The notes below the pieces were generated by a model that saw only the letters and a list, made by a program, of their open reading frames with translations, searched no databases and was not told the origin of the DNA. Both the position numbers and the translations under genes were made by a program. Below are positions 32,914-40,048 of a stretch of DNA of 46,298 nt, piece by piece (the first letter of the stretch is position 1; every line of letters starts with the position of its first letter). Origin of the DNA: Actinomycetes bacterium (lineage in GTDB: Bacteria > Actinomycetota > Thermoleophilia > Gaiellales > Gaiellaceae); assembly GCA_025964395.1 (NCBI GenBank), contig JAOPYY010000058.1, forward strand, positions 1-46,298, given 5' to 3'.

Positions 32914-34093
32914 CGACGTTCGCGCGCGGCTGATCGTCTTCGCGCTCATCACGCTGTTTGCGATCCTCGTCGGCACGACGGTGCTCGGGATCGCGACCAA
33001 CTGGCCGCGGCACCGCACGGTGCCGGGCGTCAGCTCGTACCAGCACCCGAAGACGATCGACGCCACCGTCACCGGCCTGGCCGCGGTTCGGTGCCAGGTG
33101 CCGGCGGCGCACAATTGCAGCAACGTGACGATCCGCCTCGACAGCGGTCGCAACAAGGGAACGAGCGCGACGATCCGCTTCGGCGACACCGGCAGCGACG
33201 CCAAGGTGTCGCTCGGCGACAAGCTGCTCGTCTACAAGAACCCACTACCGCCTGGCGCGCGACTCGCCGGCGTGAAGGTCCCGCCGTATTCGTTCTCGGA
33301 CTTCCAGCGGCAGCAACCGATGCTTTGGCTGCTCGCGTTCTTCGCTGTCGTCGTGGTCGCGGCCGGCCGCTTCCACGGCCTGCGTGCCCTGGTCGGCCTC
33401 GCGGCAAGCCTCGCGACAGTGATCTTCTTCGTCGTCCCCGCGATCACCGACGGCAGGCCGCCGCTGCAGGTGGCCGCGTTCGGCGCGCTCGGCGTCATGC
33501 TCGCGACGATCCCGCTCGTGCACGGCGGTGGCGCGAAATCGCTCGCGGCCTGCCTCGGGACGGCATTTGCGCTGCTCCTCACGCTGGGACTGGCCGACCT
33601 CTTCACGTCACTCGCGCACCTGAGCGGCCTGACGACCGATGAGGCGGTCTACCTTCAGTCGACCTCGCACGTTTCGATCAAAGGGCTGCTGCTCGCCGGG
33701 ATGGTGATCGGCTCCCTCGGCGTCCTCGGCGACACGACTGTCACACAGGCCTCGACGGTGATCGCGTTGCGCCGCGCCAACCCCACCCTTGGCTGGAAGG
33801 AGCTCGTGACGCATGCGACGAGTGTCGGTCGCGACCACATCGCCGCGACGGTGAACACGCTCGTGCTCGCCTACACGGGCGCCGCGTTGCCCGTGCTGAT
33901 CATCTTCAGCCTTGGAGGCACCTCGTTCGGGAGCGCGCTGAACGGCGAGGTTGTCGCCGCCCCGGTGATCGCCACGCTCGTCGGCTCGATCGGCCTGATC
34001 GCGGCGGTACCGGTGACGACGGCGCTCGCCGCCCTGCTCGCGCTCCAGCTGCCCGAACGACGGCTCCGCGCGGAGCACGTGCACGTTCATTAG
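32894..34093 (+). CDS. YibE/F-family membrane protein
   Basis: A 399-aa protein with one N-terminal helix (LIVFALITLFAILVGTTVLGI), an outside domain of about 110 residues (with a Cys pair, RCQVPAAHNCSN), then seven or more helices. The block DTTVTQASTVIALRRANPTLGWKELVTHATSVGRDHIAATVNTLVLAYTG matches the YibE/F family, whose biochemical role is not known. The His-ending tail (RAEHVHVH) recalls that of the neighbouring ATPase, and position after znuB suggests a link to metal transport; both are inference. ATG 32894 overlaps znuB; GTG 32906 is an alternative with GGAG very close. Confidence 0.8.
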   Translation: MLGAVDDDVRARLIVFALITLFAILVGTTVLGIATNWPRHRTVPGVSSYQHPKTIDATVTGLAAVRCQVPAAHNCSNVTIRLDSGRNKGTSATIRFGDTGSDAKVSLGDKLLVYKNPLPPGARLAGVKVPPYSFSDFQRQQPMLWLLAFFAVVVVAAGRFHGLRALVGLAASLATVIFFVVPAITDGRPPLQVAAFGALGVMLATIPLVHGGGAKSLAACLGTAFALLLTLGLADLFTSLAHLSGLTTDEAVYLQSTSHVSIKGLLLAGMVIGSLGVLGDTTVTQASTVIALRRANPTLGWKELVTHATSVGRDHIAATVNTLVLAYTGAALPVLIIFSLGGTSFGSALNGEVVAAPVIATLVGSIGLIAAVPVTTALAALLALQLPERRLRAEHVHVH

Positions 34094-34203
34094 GTCCCTC
34101 TTAGTCAGGCGGCATTAAGGCGCGCACTGGTGTCCTGTGTCTGGGCGGTGCCGGGCCCGCATGCCTGCCGCGGTTCGTCGCCGCCCTCCCTCCGTTCTAC
34201 CCA

Positions 34204-34239
34204 CTGTGATGGCGAAGCGCGTGTTGCTCGCCATCACAG
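34204..34239. repeat. 12-bp perfect inverted repeat in the 227-bp gap after the YibE/F gene
   Basis: CTGTGATGGCGA (34204-34215) and TCGCCATCACAG (34228-34239) pair perfectly around a 12-nt loop. It lacks a U-run. The rest of the gap (34094-34320) has a CTTAGTCAGG...ATTAAGG stretch just after the YibE/F stop and no other clear signal except the small ORF and promoter listed separately. Confidence 0.6.
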
Positions 34240-34280
34240 CGCTGCCCGCGAAGCTCCTGCCGTACCTCGCGCGCGCCTAG
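34209..34280 (+). CDS. Possible 23-aa hydrophobic/basic peptide
   Basis: ATG inside the inverted repeat opens MAKRVLLAITALPAKLLPYLARA and ends at TAG. The composition (Lys/Arg plus Leu/Ala) would suit a small amphipathic or membrane peptide. There is no Shine-Dalgarno site, and the hairpin would cover the start codon. It may be chance in GC-rich DNA. Confidence 0.2.
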   Translation: MAKRVLLAITALPAKLLPYLARA

Positions 34281-34309
34281 ACCAGACATGAGTCAGGTCA
34301 CTGTCGCCA

Positions 34310-34315
34310 TACTCT
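34310..34315 (+). promoter_or_regulatory. Possible -10 box (TACTCT) of the aldo/keto reductase gene
   Basis: TACTCT followed by 5 nt and ATG 34321. Identical hexamer and similar spacing to the M15 peptidase promoter. No ribosome binding site, so leaderless initiation is likely and supports the 34321 start over 34288. Confidence 0.4.
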
Positions 34316-34320
34316 CCTCA

Positions 34321-35346
34321 ATGAGCTACGTCCCGGCAGAAGACCGCTACGGCGACATGCAGTACCGCCACACGGGCCGCTGGGGGCTGAAGCTCCCGGT
34401 GATCTCGCTCGGCCTCTGGCACAACTTCGGCGGCGACCGTCCGCTCGAATCGGGCCGCGCGATCCTGCGGCGCGCGTTCGACCGCGGAGTGACGCACCTC
34501 GATCTCGCGAACAACTACGGCCCGCCCTACGGCTCGGCCGAGGAGACGTTCGGCCGCATTCTCGAGAAGGATTTTCGCCCGTACCGCGACGAGCTCGTGA
34601 TCTCGACGAAGGCCGGCTACGACATGTGGCCGGGGCCGTACGGCGAGTGGGGCTCCCGCAAGTACCTGCTCTCCTCGCTCGACCAGTCGCTCGGCCGCAT
34701 GGGCCTCGAGTACGTCGACATCTTCTACTCACACCGCTTCGATCCCGAGACGCCCCTCGAGGAGACGATGGGCGCGCTGCACACCGCGGTGCAGCAGGGC
34801 AAGGCGCTGTACGTCGGCATCTCCTCCTATTCCGCCGAGAAGACGCGCGAGGCCGCCGCGATCCTGCGCGACCTCGGGACGCCGCTCCTCATCCACCAAC
34901 CGTCGTACTCGCTGCTCAACCGCTGGATCGAGCCGGATTTGCTCGACGCGCTCGAGGAGGTGGGCGCCGGCTGCATCACGTTCTCGCCGCTTGCGCAGGG
35001 GATGCTGACCGACAAGTACCTGAACGGCATCCCCGAGGGCTCGCGCGCGACGCAGAACACGTCGCTGTCGCCCGACCTGCTGACCGACGAGGCACTGGAA
35101 AAGATCCGCGCGTTGAACGAGATCGCGAAGCGTCGCGGTCAGTCGCTCGCACAGCTCGCGCTCGCCTGGACGTTGCGCGACCCGCGCGTCACGTCGACGC
35201 TCATCGGTGCGTCGAGCGTCGGCCAACTCGAGGACTCACTCGGCGCGCTCGGCAGGCTCGACTTCTCCGCCGACGAGCTCGAGGAGATCGACCGCTACGC
35301 GACAGAGAGCGACATCAATCTCTGGCAGCGCTCCAGCGCCGAATAG
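34321..35346 (+). CDS. Aldo/keto reductase, YghZ/GpR (L-glyceraldehyde 3-phosphate reductase) type
   Basis: A 341-aa NADPH-dependent reductase. It follows E. coli YghZ almost block by block: RYGDMQYRHTGRWGLKLPV, SLGLWHNFG, THLDLANNYGPPYGSAEETFGR (catalytic Asp and Tyr), VISTKAGYDMWPGPYGEWGS (catalytic Lys), DIFYSHRFDPETPLEETM, LLIHQPSYSLLNRW, FSPLAQGMLTDKYLNGIP, and ending INLWQRSS. The family reduces aldehydes such as glyceraldehyde-3-phosphate or methylglyoxal, often as detoxification. It is a single gene with its own promoter. The ATG at 34321 gives the same N-terminus as the family; an upstream ATG at 34288 would add 11 unusual residues. Confidence 0.93.
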   Translation: MSYVPAEDRYGDMQYRHTGRWGLKLPVISLGLWHNFGGDRPLESGRAILRRAFDRGVTHLDLANNYGPPYGSAEETFGRILEKDFRPYRDELVISTKAGYDMWPGPYGEWGSRKYLLSSLDQSLGRMGLEYVDIFYSHRFDPETPLEETMGALHTAVQQGKALYVGISSYSAEKTREAAAILRDLGTPLLIHQPSYSLLNRWIEPDLLDALEEVGAGCITFSPLAQGMLTDKYLNGIPEGSRATQNTSLSPDLLTDEALEKIRALNEIAKRRGQSLAQLALAWTLRDPRVTSTLIGASSVGQLEDSLGALGRLDFSADELEEIDRYATESDINLWQRSSAE

Positions 35347-35357
35347 AGGCTGAGGAG

Positions 35358-35507
35358 TTACTGGGCGGTGCCGGCGACGATGCGGTCGTAGGCGCGGCGG
35401 ACCGGCGAATTCGGATCGGGAACCTGTGGGGCATCGCGGCGGTTCTGCTCGACGATGAACTTGTCGAGGGCGCGCACAGCCTGTCCGAAGGATCTCCCAT
35501 CTCCCAT
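35358..35507 (-). CDS. Small hypothetical protein (49 aa)
   Basis: Begins MGDGRSFGQAVRALDKFIVE and ends VRRAYDRIVAGTAQ, a plausible small helical soluble protein with charged and hydrophobic residues in helical phase. It was not recognised as a known family. The codons look native (GAC, CGC, GTC, ATC rich) and the frame stays open far upstream without another ATG, GTG or TTG, so 35507 is the only standard start. There is no Shine-Dalgarno site; a long structured leader precedes it. Convergent with the aldo/keto reductase, 11 bp apart. Confidence 0.5.
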   Translation of the reverse strand: MGDGRSFGQAVRALDKFIVEQNRRDAPQVPDPNSPVRRAYDRIVAGTAQ

Positions 35508-35539
35508 GCCACAGTCGTCGGGGATCCGGGCCTCGGACG

Positions 35540-35660
35540 CGATCCCTGAGACGAGTGAGCGCAGTGGTACCGACTCCCCGAAAAGGGGGACGCAGCGCTC
35601 CGCAAGCCTTCTATGTTCAGAGCCTGCGCTTTTGAGAGTTCATAGCCTCGCGGCGAGGCA
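35540..35660. other. Structured intergenic segment between two small divergent genes
   Basis: Part of the 186-bp gap between the 49-aa gene (minus) and the 108-aa gene (plus). Stems seen: GAGCGC (35557-35562) with GCGCTC (35595-35600), enclosing CCCC-GAAAA-GGGG (35576-35588); CTATG (35611-35615) with CATAG (35641-35645); GCCTCG-CGG-CGAGGC (35645-35659). It could be the 5' leader of either gene. TGGTACC inside it recalls a T-box bulge, but no specifier stem was found. Confidence 0.35.
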
Positions 35661-35693
35661 GCTTGTCCCGTCGAACTGAGGAGACTCGATCGC

Positions 35694-36020
35694 ATGCTCG
35701 CCGCAGAAGACTTTTTCTCGTGGGACGCCCGAGAGAACAAGGCAATCGCACACCTGTGCGCCGCACTCGACGACGTGCTGAGGACCGGCAAGCCGGCTCA
35801 CGTCGAATGCTTTCCGGAGTCGCTCACCAACCGCGAGTTCGTCGCGATCGCGGTCGACCTGTGCAAGCGCACCGGGATGAACGTCGCGGTGCTCGGGAAC
35901 CAAACTGCGAACATGCTCACGCTCGTTCCGCTCTTGGCCGTCGTCCCGCGCCGCGCAGCACGCGGCAAGACGTTCGGCTCGCTCGCGGGGGCCGGAGCTT
36001 CGGGCGATATCTTCATCTGA
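35694..36020 (+). CDS. Hypothetical protein (108 aa)
   Basis: Not recognised. It is a small soluble alpha/beta-looking protein: an N-terminal helix with KAIAHLCAALDDVLRTG, a strand HVECFPESL, a helix FVAIAVDLCKRTG, a strand MNVAVLGNQ, then TLVPLLAVVPRRAARGKTFG and a Gly/Ala-rich end ASGDIFI. Two Cys residues (LC, EC) and a third (DLCK) lie outside any CxxC pattern. ATG 35694 has GAGGAG 11 nt upstream. It may be co-transcribed with the CoA-transferase 62 bp downstream, although that gene has its own -10-like box. Confidence 0.65.
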   Translation: MLAAEDFFSWDARENKAIAHLCAALDDVLRTGKPAHVECFPESLTNREFVAIAVDLCKRTGMNVAVLGNQTANMLTLVPLLAVVPRRAARGKTFGSLAGAGASGDIFI

Positions 36021-36068
36021 GGTACGGATCGATTGGCGCCGGCCGCTCGGGCGTCGGCGATCGCTGCC

Positions 36069-36074
36069 TATTCT
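36069..36074 (+). promoter_or_regulatory. Possible -10 box (TATTCT) of the CoA-transferase gene
   Basis: TATTCT stands 8 nt before ATG 36083, with no Shine-Dalgarno sequence. The upstream -35 region is weak. The arrangement is the same as at several other leaderless-type starts in this window. Confidence 0.4.
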
Positions 36075-36082
36075 CTGTTGCG

Positions 36083-37201
36083 ATGACCAAGGCTGCCCTC
36101 GACGGCATCGTTGTTGTCGACTTCTCACGCGTCCTCGCCGGGCCGCTCGTCGGGATGACACTCGGCGACCTGGGCGCGGACGTGATCAAGGTCGAGGCGC
36201 CCGGCGGTGACGACACGCGCCGGTGGCAGCCGCCGACTGATGCGCAGGGCCGCGCGTCGTACCACCACGTCGCGAATCGCAACAAGCGGTCGATCGTGCT
36301 CGACCTCAACGTCGAACCGGACCTCGAGCTCGCACGGCAGTTGTGCGAGCGCGCCGACGTCGTCGTCTCGAACTTCAAGCCGGGAACGCTCGAACGCTTC
36401 GGGCTGGACTACGAGCGCATCGCAGCCGCGAACCCGCAGGTCGTCTACTGCGAGATCAGCGGCTTCGGCGAGCGGGGTGGACGCGACCTGCCGGGCTACG
36501 ACCCGCTCGTGCAGGCGGTCGGCGGCCTGATGAGCATCACCGGCCCGCCCGGTGTGCCCTCCAAGGCCGGTGTCGCGATCGTCGACGTCGTCACCGCGCT
36601 CTACGCGACGGTCGCGGTGCTCGCCGCGCTCTACGCGCGGCGCGACCTCGGCAAGGGGCAGCGCATCACGATCGACCTGCTGCACGCGAACCTCGCGATG
36701 CTGGCGAACCAGTCCACGGGCTGGCTCGCGAGCGGCCGCGTGCCGCAGGCGCTCGGGAACGTCCATCCGAGTATCGAGCCGTTCGCGACGTACCGGGCCG
36801 GGGACGGCGACCTGATGATCGGCGCGGGGAACGACGCGCAGTTCGCGCGCCTCGTCACTGCGCTCGGCGTTCCGGAGCTCGCGACCGATGCAGGCTTCAG
36901 CACGAACGAGCAGCGCGTCGCGAATCGTGACGAGCTGCGCGGCGCGCTCGAAGCGAGGCTCCAGACGCGCACGCGCGGGGAATGGCGCGACGTGCTGCTC
37001 GAGGCGGGCGTGCCCGCAGGCCCCGTGCAGACGATCGACGAAGCCTTCTCACTCGCCGAGGCGCTCGGGCTCGACGCGGTCGACGAGACGGACGGCGTGC
37101 GCACCGTCAGCTTCCCGGCTCACCTGTCGGAGACGCCGGCGAACGTTCGCCGGCGGCCGCCCGACCTGGACGAGCACGGTGACGAACTCAGGCGCGTTTG
37201 A
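36083..37201 (+). CDS. Class III (CaiB/BaiF) CoA-transferase
   Basis: A 372-aa family III CoA-transferase, moving CoA between carboxylic acids. Landmarks: VVDFSRVLAGPLVGMTLGDLGADVIKVEAPGGDDTR (N-terminal CoA-binding block), NRNKRSIVLDL, YCEISGFGERGGRDLPGYDPLVQAVGGLMSITG, and SKAGVAIVDVVTALYATV, in which the Asp of IVD is the catalytic nucleophile. ANQSTGWLASGRVP and PAGPVQTIDEAF are also typical. Length is normal (about 400). The substrate (carnitine, succinate, formyl, bile acid or other) is not inferable. The 3' end overlaps the convergent OsmC gene by 14 bp. Confidence 0.9.
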   Translation: MTKAALDGIVVVDFSRVLAGPLVGMTLGDLGADVIKVEAPGGDDTRRWQPPTDAQGRASYHHVANRNKRSIVLDLNVEPDLELARQLCERADVVVSNFKPGTLERFGLDYERIAAANPQVVYCEISGFGERGGRDLPGYDPLVQAVGGLMSITGPPGVPSKAGVAIVDVVTALYATVAVLAALYARRDLGKGQRITIDLLHANLAMLANQSTGWLASGRVPQALGNVHPSIEPFATYRAGDGDLMIGAGNDAQFARLVTALGVPELATDAGFSTNEQRVANRDELRGALEARLQTRTRGEWRDVLLEAGVPAGPVQTIDEAFSLAEALGLDAVDETDGVRTVSFPAHLSETPANVRRRPPDLDEHGDELRRV

Positions 37202-37628
37202 CGGTCACGGTGGCGCCGGCCCGTCGGAGCAGCGACGAGAACGGGCAACCCTCGTCGGCGCGCTCGATCGCGGCCGCGAGTGCTTCCTCCGACGTGCCTT
37301 CGACCTCCACGTGCACGGTGATCTCCGCGCCGACGATCTGGTGACCCTGGTCGGGAACCTCGTCCATCACGATTAGGCAGTGGATCTCCATCCGGGTGGG
37401 AGGCGTCTTGTCGCGTGCGAGCTCGCTGCCGAGCGACGTCGTGAAGCAGCCGGCGGTCGCGGCGGCAAGCAGCTCCTCCGGGCTCGTCTTGCCCTCCGGG
37501 TCGCCCAACCGCGACGCGAGGGTGTAGGGCAGCCCGCTGAAGGCGCCCGTGTCGCCGGTGATCGTTCCCGCGCCGCGGGAGACGCTGCCTTCCCACTCGA
37601 CCTTCGCACTGCGTTCGATTCTCGGCAC
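37188..37628 (-). CDS. OsmC/Ohr-family peroxiredoxin-like protein
   Basis: A 146-aa protein of the OsmC group: EWEGSVSRGAGTITGDTG and RLGDPEGKTSPEELLAAATAGCFTTSLGSEL with the first redox Cys, then ERADEGCPFSSLLRRAG with the second. These two Cys reduce organic hydroperoxides in characterised OsmC/Ohr enzymes. GTG 37628 is chosen because AAGGAG stands 8 nt upstream; a TTG two codons earlier would overlap the cupin stop (TTGA) but is too close to that site. It is co-transcribed with the cupin gene. Confidence 0.9.
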   Translation of the reverse strand: MPRIERSAKVEWEGSVSRGAGTITGDTGAFSGLPYTLASRLGDPEGKTSPEELLAAATAGCFTTSLGSELARDKTPPTRMEIHCLIVMDEVPDQGHQIVGAEITVHVEVEGTSEEALAAAIERADEGCPFSSLLRRAGATVTVKRA

Positions 37629-37630
37629 GC

Positions 37631-38296
37631 TCAATTCTCCTTGTCGGTCGGCAGCACGGCGAGCGTGCCGTCGGGGTAATAGGCCTCGGCTGGCGAGCCC
37701 GCCGGCCGGAAGACGCCGAGGAGCCGCAGCTCCGAGTCGCCGGTGTTCGCGAGGCAGTGCACCAGCTTCGCGGGAAGGTGGACGCACGACCCCGCGTGGA
37801 GCGGCGCCTGCTCGCCGTCGATCTCGAGGAAGCCCTCGCCTTCGAGGACGTAGATCACCTCGTCGTAGGTGTGGAAATGGTCCGGAGCGCGCCCGGGGGG
37901 CACCAGCCCGACGAACTGGGTGACCGATGCGCAGCCGACCTCGGGGGTCGCGCCGAGCAGGAACGCGCGGCCGGCGGTCGCCGTGCCGGACTCGACGTCG
38001 TTCAGGTCGAGAACGGCGTGCCCGGTCGATGGCTCCGGGTCGTGGATCAGGACCGAAACGGCACGCGCGTCGCCGTCGGCCGACCAGGGCGTGCCGCGCG
38101 AGACGAAGACCGAGACGCCCTCGCGCACCCCATGCGTCTCGCCGCCGACGGTCACCCGGGCCGCGCCCTCGAGCACGTAGACGACCTCGTCGGCTGCCGC
38201 CTCGTGGTGGTCTCCGGCCAGCGGGCCGACGCGTTGCGTGAACGGCTCGGTCTCGAAGAACGTCCCATCGGCGCGTGCATCCATGGCGTATTTCAT
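37631..38296 (-). CDS. Two-domain cupin protein
   Basis: A 221-aa bicupin. Each half has one cupin barrel: the first with DHHEAAADEVVYVLEGAARVTVGGE, the second with PDHFHTYDEVIYVLEGEGFLEIDGE followed by VHLPAKLVHCLANTG. His and Glu residues of the metal-binding cupin motif 1 are intact in both. Family members include dioxygenases, isomerases and sensors; no specific reaction can be assigned. ATG 38296 is 19 bp from the divergent SnoaL-like ATG, and both share a symmetric -10 element. The OsmC gene follows after 2 bp. Confidence 0.85.
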   Translation of the reverse strand: MKYAMDARADGTFFETEPFTQRVGPLAGDHHEAAADEVVYVLEGAARVTVGGETHGVREGVSVFVSRGTPWSADGDARAVSVLIHDPEPSTGHAVLDLNDVESGTATAGRAFLLGATPEVGCASVTQFVGLVPPGRAPDHFHTYDEVIYVLEGEGFLEIDGEQAPLHAGSCVHLPAKLVHCLANTGDSELRLLGVFRPAGSPAEAYYPDGTLAVLPTDKEN

Positions 38297-38303
38297 CGCT
38301 ACG

Positions 38304-38310
38304 TAACCTA
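38304..38310. promoter_or_regulatory. Symmetric -10 element TAACCTA shared by two divergent genes
   Basis: On the plus strand TAACCT (38304-38309) is followed by exactly 6 nt and the ATG of the SnoaL-like gene. On the minus strand TAGGTT (38310-38305) is followed by 8 nt and the ATG of the cupin gene. Both satisfy TANNNT, so one 7-bp box could serve both directions. The start codons leave only 19 bp between them, so leaders are absent or 1-2 nt and each -35 region lies in the opposite gene. Confidence 0.5.
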
Positions 38311-38315
38311 CGCGC

Positions 38316-38708
38316 ATGAGCAACGTCGAGATCGTCAAGCGCTCCTACGAGGCGTTCGCCCGCGATGACCTGGAAGGCGTCATGGGCGACATGGACCCGG
38401 AAATCGTGTGGCACCAGGCCCAGGGACTGCCGCACGGCGGCACCTATCGCGGGCTCGATGAGGTGAAGCGGAACATCTTCGACCCTCTCGACGAGGAATG
38501 GTGGAACGAGTTCACCGCCGACCCGGACGAGTTCCTCGACGCGGGCCAGAACGTGGTCGTGATCGGCCGCTATCGGGGCACTGCGAAAGAAACCGGCAAA
38601 CAACTGGACGTTCCGTTCGTCCATATCTGGACTCTGGAGGGCGACAAGGCAGTCCAGTTCCGCCAGTACCTCGATACCGCAGGGTGGGTGGGCGCTCTCC
38701 AGGGCTGA
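38316..38708 (+). CDS. SnoaL-like (NTF2-fold) protein
   Basis: A 130-aa protein with the SnoaL/NTF2-like cone fold: start VEIVKRSYEAFARDDLEGVMGDMDPEIVWH, then GGTYRGLDEVKRNIFDPL, DEFLDAGQNVVVIGRYRGTAKETGKQLDVPFVHIWTLEGDKAVQFRQYLDTAGW. The family includes polyketide cyclases, epoxide hydrolases and many uncharacterised stress-related proteins; the reaction is unknown. It is divergent from the cupin-OsmC pair. Leaderless promoter spacing (6 nt) and no Shine-Dalgarno site. Confidence 0.85.
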   Translation: MSNVEIVKRSYEAFARDDLEGVMGDMDPEIVWHQAQGLPHGGTYRGLDEVKRNIFDPLDEEWWNEFTADPDEFLDAGQNVVVIGRYRGTAKETGKQLDVPFVHIWTLEGDKAVQFRQYLDTAGWVGALQG

Positions 38709-38722
38709 ACGAGATTTGATCA

Positions 38723-38751
38723 TTGACACTGGCCCCGGCAGTGGTGAGACT
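38723..38751 (+). promoter_or_regulatory. Probable promoter of the Liv-type transporter operon
   Basis: A perfect TTGACA (38723-38728), a 17-bp spacer and GAGACT (38746-38751) as a weak -10 box. It lies about 50 bp before the binding-protein ATG, giving a normal leader with AAGGAGG. This is the only consensus -35 hexamer noted in the window. Confidence 0.45.
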
Positions 38752-38799
38752 CGGCAATCCCCCGGAAGCGACAAGTGTTCCCATGCAAGGAGGAACCAC

Positions 38800-39978
38800 A
38801 TGAAGAAGGCGATCGGTCTCGCCCTCGCGGTACTCGCCACGTCCGTCGTGGCTGCGAGCGCGCAGGGTAGTAACAGGATCGCAGCGGTCTCGGCCGCAGG
38901 CGTGAACTGCAAGAGCACGATCACGCTCCCCCTCGTCACCCCGGTGACCGGCGGTGCCGGCTTCCTCGGCGCCGAGCAGGGCTCGTGGTCCAAGTACGCG
39001 GTCAAGACGCTCGCGAAGCCGCTCGGACTGAAGGTCAAGTTCGTGCTCGGCGACACACCGGTCGAGCAGGGCCCGGCTCCGGCACAGGCTCTGGCTCAGA
39101 AGTACGTTGCGGACAAGAGCGTCCTCGTGGTGCTCGGCCCGTCCACGTCCGGCGCCGTCGCGGCGTCGAGCTCGACGTACTACGCGGCGAAGATCGCGCA
39201 CATCTCCCCGTCGGCTACCCGCACGTCGCTGACCCAGGGATCCTCGAAGGAAGCGACTCCGGCGTTCTTCCGGGTCGTCCCCGGTGACTACATCCAGGGC
39301 CCTTCGGACGCGAACTTCATGATCAAGACGCTGAAGGTCAAGAAGGTCGTCCTCCTCGACTTCCAGGAGCCGTATTCGACCGGCCTCTCGGACTCGGTCG
39401 AGGGAGTGCTGAAGAAGGCCGGCGTTTCGACGACCCGTCTCTCGGCGCCGAACACGACGACCGACTACTCGGCATACGTGACCAAGGTGCCGAGCGATGC
39501 CGACATCGTGTTCTTCCCGACGCAGAAGCCGGGCGACGCTCAGACGTTCGCCCAGCAGCTCGTCGAGCAGGGCAAGAAGGCGAAGGTGTTCGGCGGTGAC
39601 GGCTCGAACGACCCGTCCGCGTTCAAGGCGGGCGGCTCGTACGTGTCGAACTTCGCCCCGGACATCACGGGCATCAAGGCCGACGCGGCGATCGTCGCCG
39701 GTTGGAAGAAGGAGAACCCCGGCAAGGCCGTGGGCTCCTTCGGCCCGCCGAGCTACGGCGCAACGCAGGTCGCGCTCAATGCGATCGCTCTCGCGTGCAA
39801 GGCCGGCCACGGCACGACGACCCGCCAGGCCGTGCTCAGCAGCATCAAGAAGGTGAAGATCAAGAACTGGATCCTCGGTGGGGATCTCCGTTGGTCGACC
39901 AAGTCCAACGACCCGCTGAACGCGAAGTTCTACATCTTCCAGATTCAGTCGAACGGCGCGTACAAGCTCGTCGGCTAA
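38800..39978 (+). CDS. livJ: Branched-chain amino acid-type ABC transporter substrate-binding protein
   Basis: A 392-aa periplasmic-binding protein of the LivJ/amide group. Signal peptide KKAIGLALAVLATSVVAASAQ with a likely cut after ASA; no lipobox. The mature part opens STITLPLVTPVTGGAGFLGAEQG, and the ligand-site segments VLVVLGPSTSGAVAASSSTYYA and HISPSATRTSLT are in place; PSYGATQVALNAIALAC lies near the end. Binding proteins of this fold take branched-chain amino acids, urea, amides or aromatic acids, so the substrate is open. The ATG at 38800 has AAGGAGG upstream. It has a strong hairpin between its stop and the permease gene, which usually keeps the binding protein in excess. Confidence 0.9.
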   Translation: MKKAIGLALAVLATSVVAASAQGSNRIAAVSAAGVNCKSTITLPLVTPVTGGAGFLGAEQGSWSKYAVKTLAKPLGLKVKFVLGDTPVEQGPAPAQALAQKYVADKSVLVVLGPSTSGAVAASSSTYYAAKIAHISPSATRTSLTQGSSKEATPAFFRVVPGDYIQGPSDANFMIKTLKVKKVVLLDFQEPYSTGLSDSVEGVLKKAGVSTTRLSAPNTTTDYSAYVTKVPSDADIVFFPTQKPGDAQTFAQQLVEQGKKAKVFGGDGSNDPSAFKAGGSYVSNFAPDITGIKADAAIVAGWKKENPGKAVGSFGPPSYGATQVALNAIALACKAGHGTTTRQAVLSSIKKVKIKNWILGGDLRWSTKSNDPLNAKFYIFQIQSNGAYKLVG

Positions 39979-39997
39979 CGACGAAGAGATCGACCTT

Positions 39998-40029
39998 CGA
40001 GGGCGGCTCGGCTGACCGAGCCGCCCTCG
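39998..40029 (+). terminator. Strong hairpin between livJ and livH (attenuator-like)
   Basis: CGAGGGCGGCTCGG and CCGAGCCGCCCTCG form a perfect 14-bp stem with a CTGA loop. It is followed by ATCTCTATAAAAA rather than a U-run, so read-through is expected: partial termination or protection of the livJ mRNA 3' end. TATAAA (40035-40040), 8 nt before the livH GTG, with CTGACC 17 bp further up in the loop, could be a second promoter. Confidence 0.55.
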
Positions 40030-40048
40030 ATCTCTATAAAAACCCCCT

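Noticed and set aside
35557-35600. TGGTACC hairpin as a T-box leader
   Set aside because: No stem I with specifier loop lies upstream; that DNA carries a small gene on the other strand, and the downstream gene is not an amino-acid-related gene.
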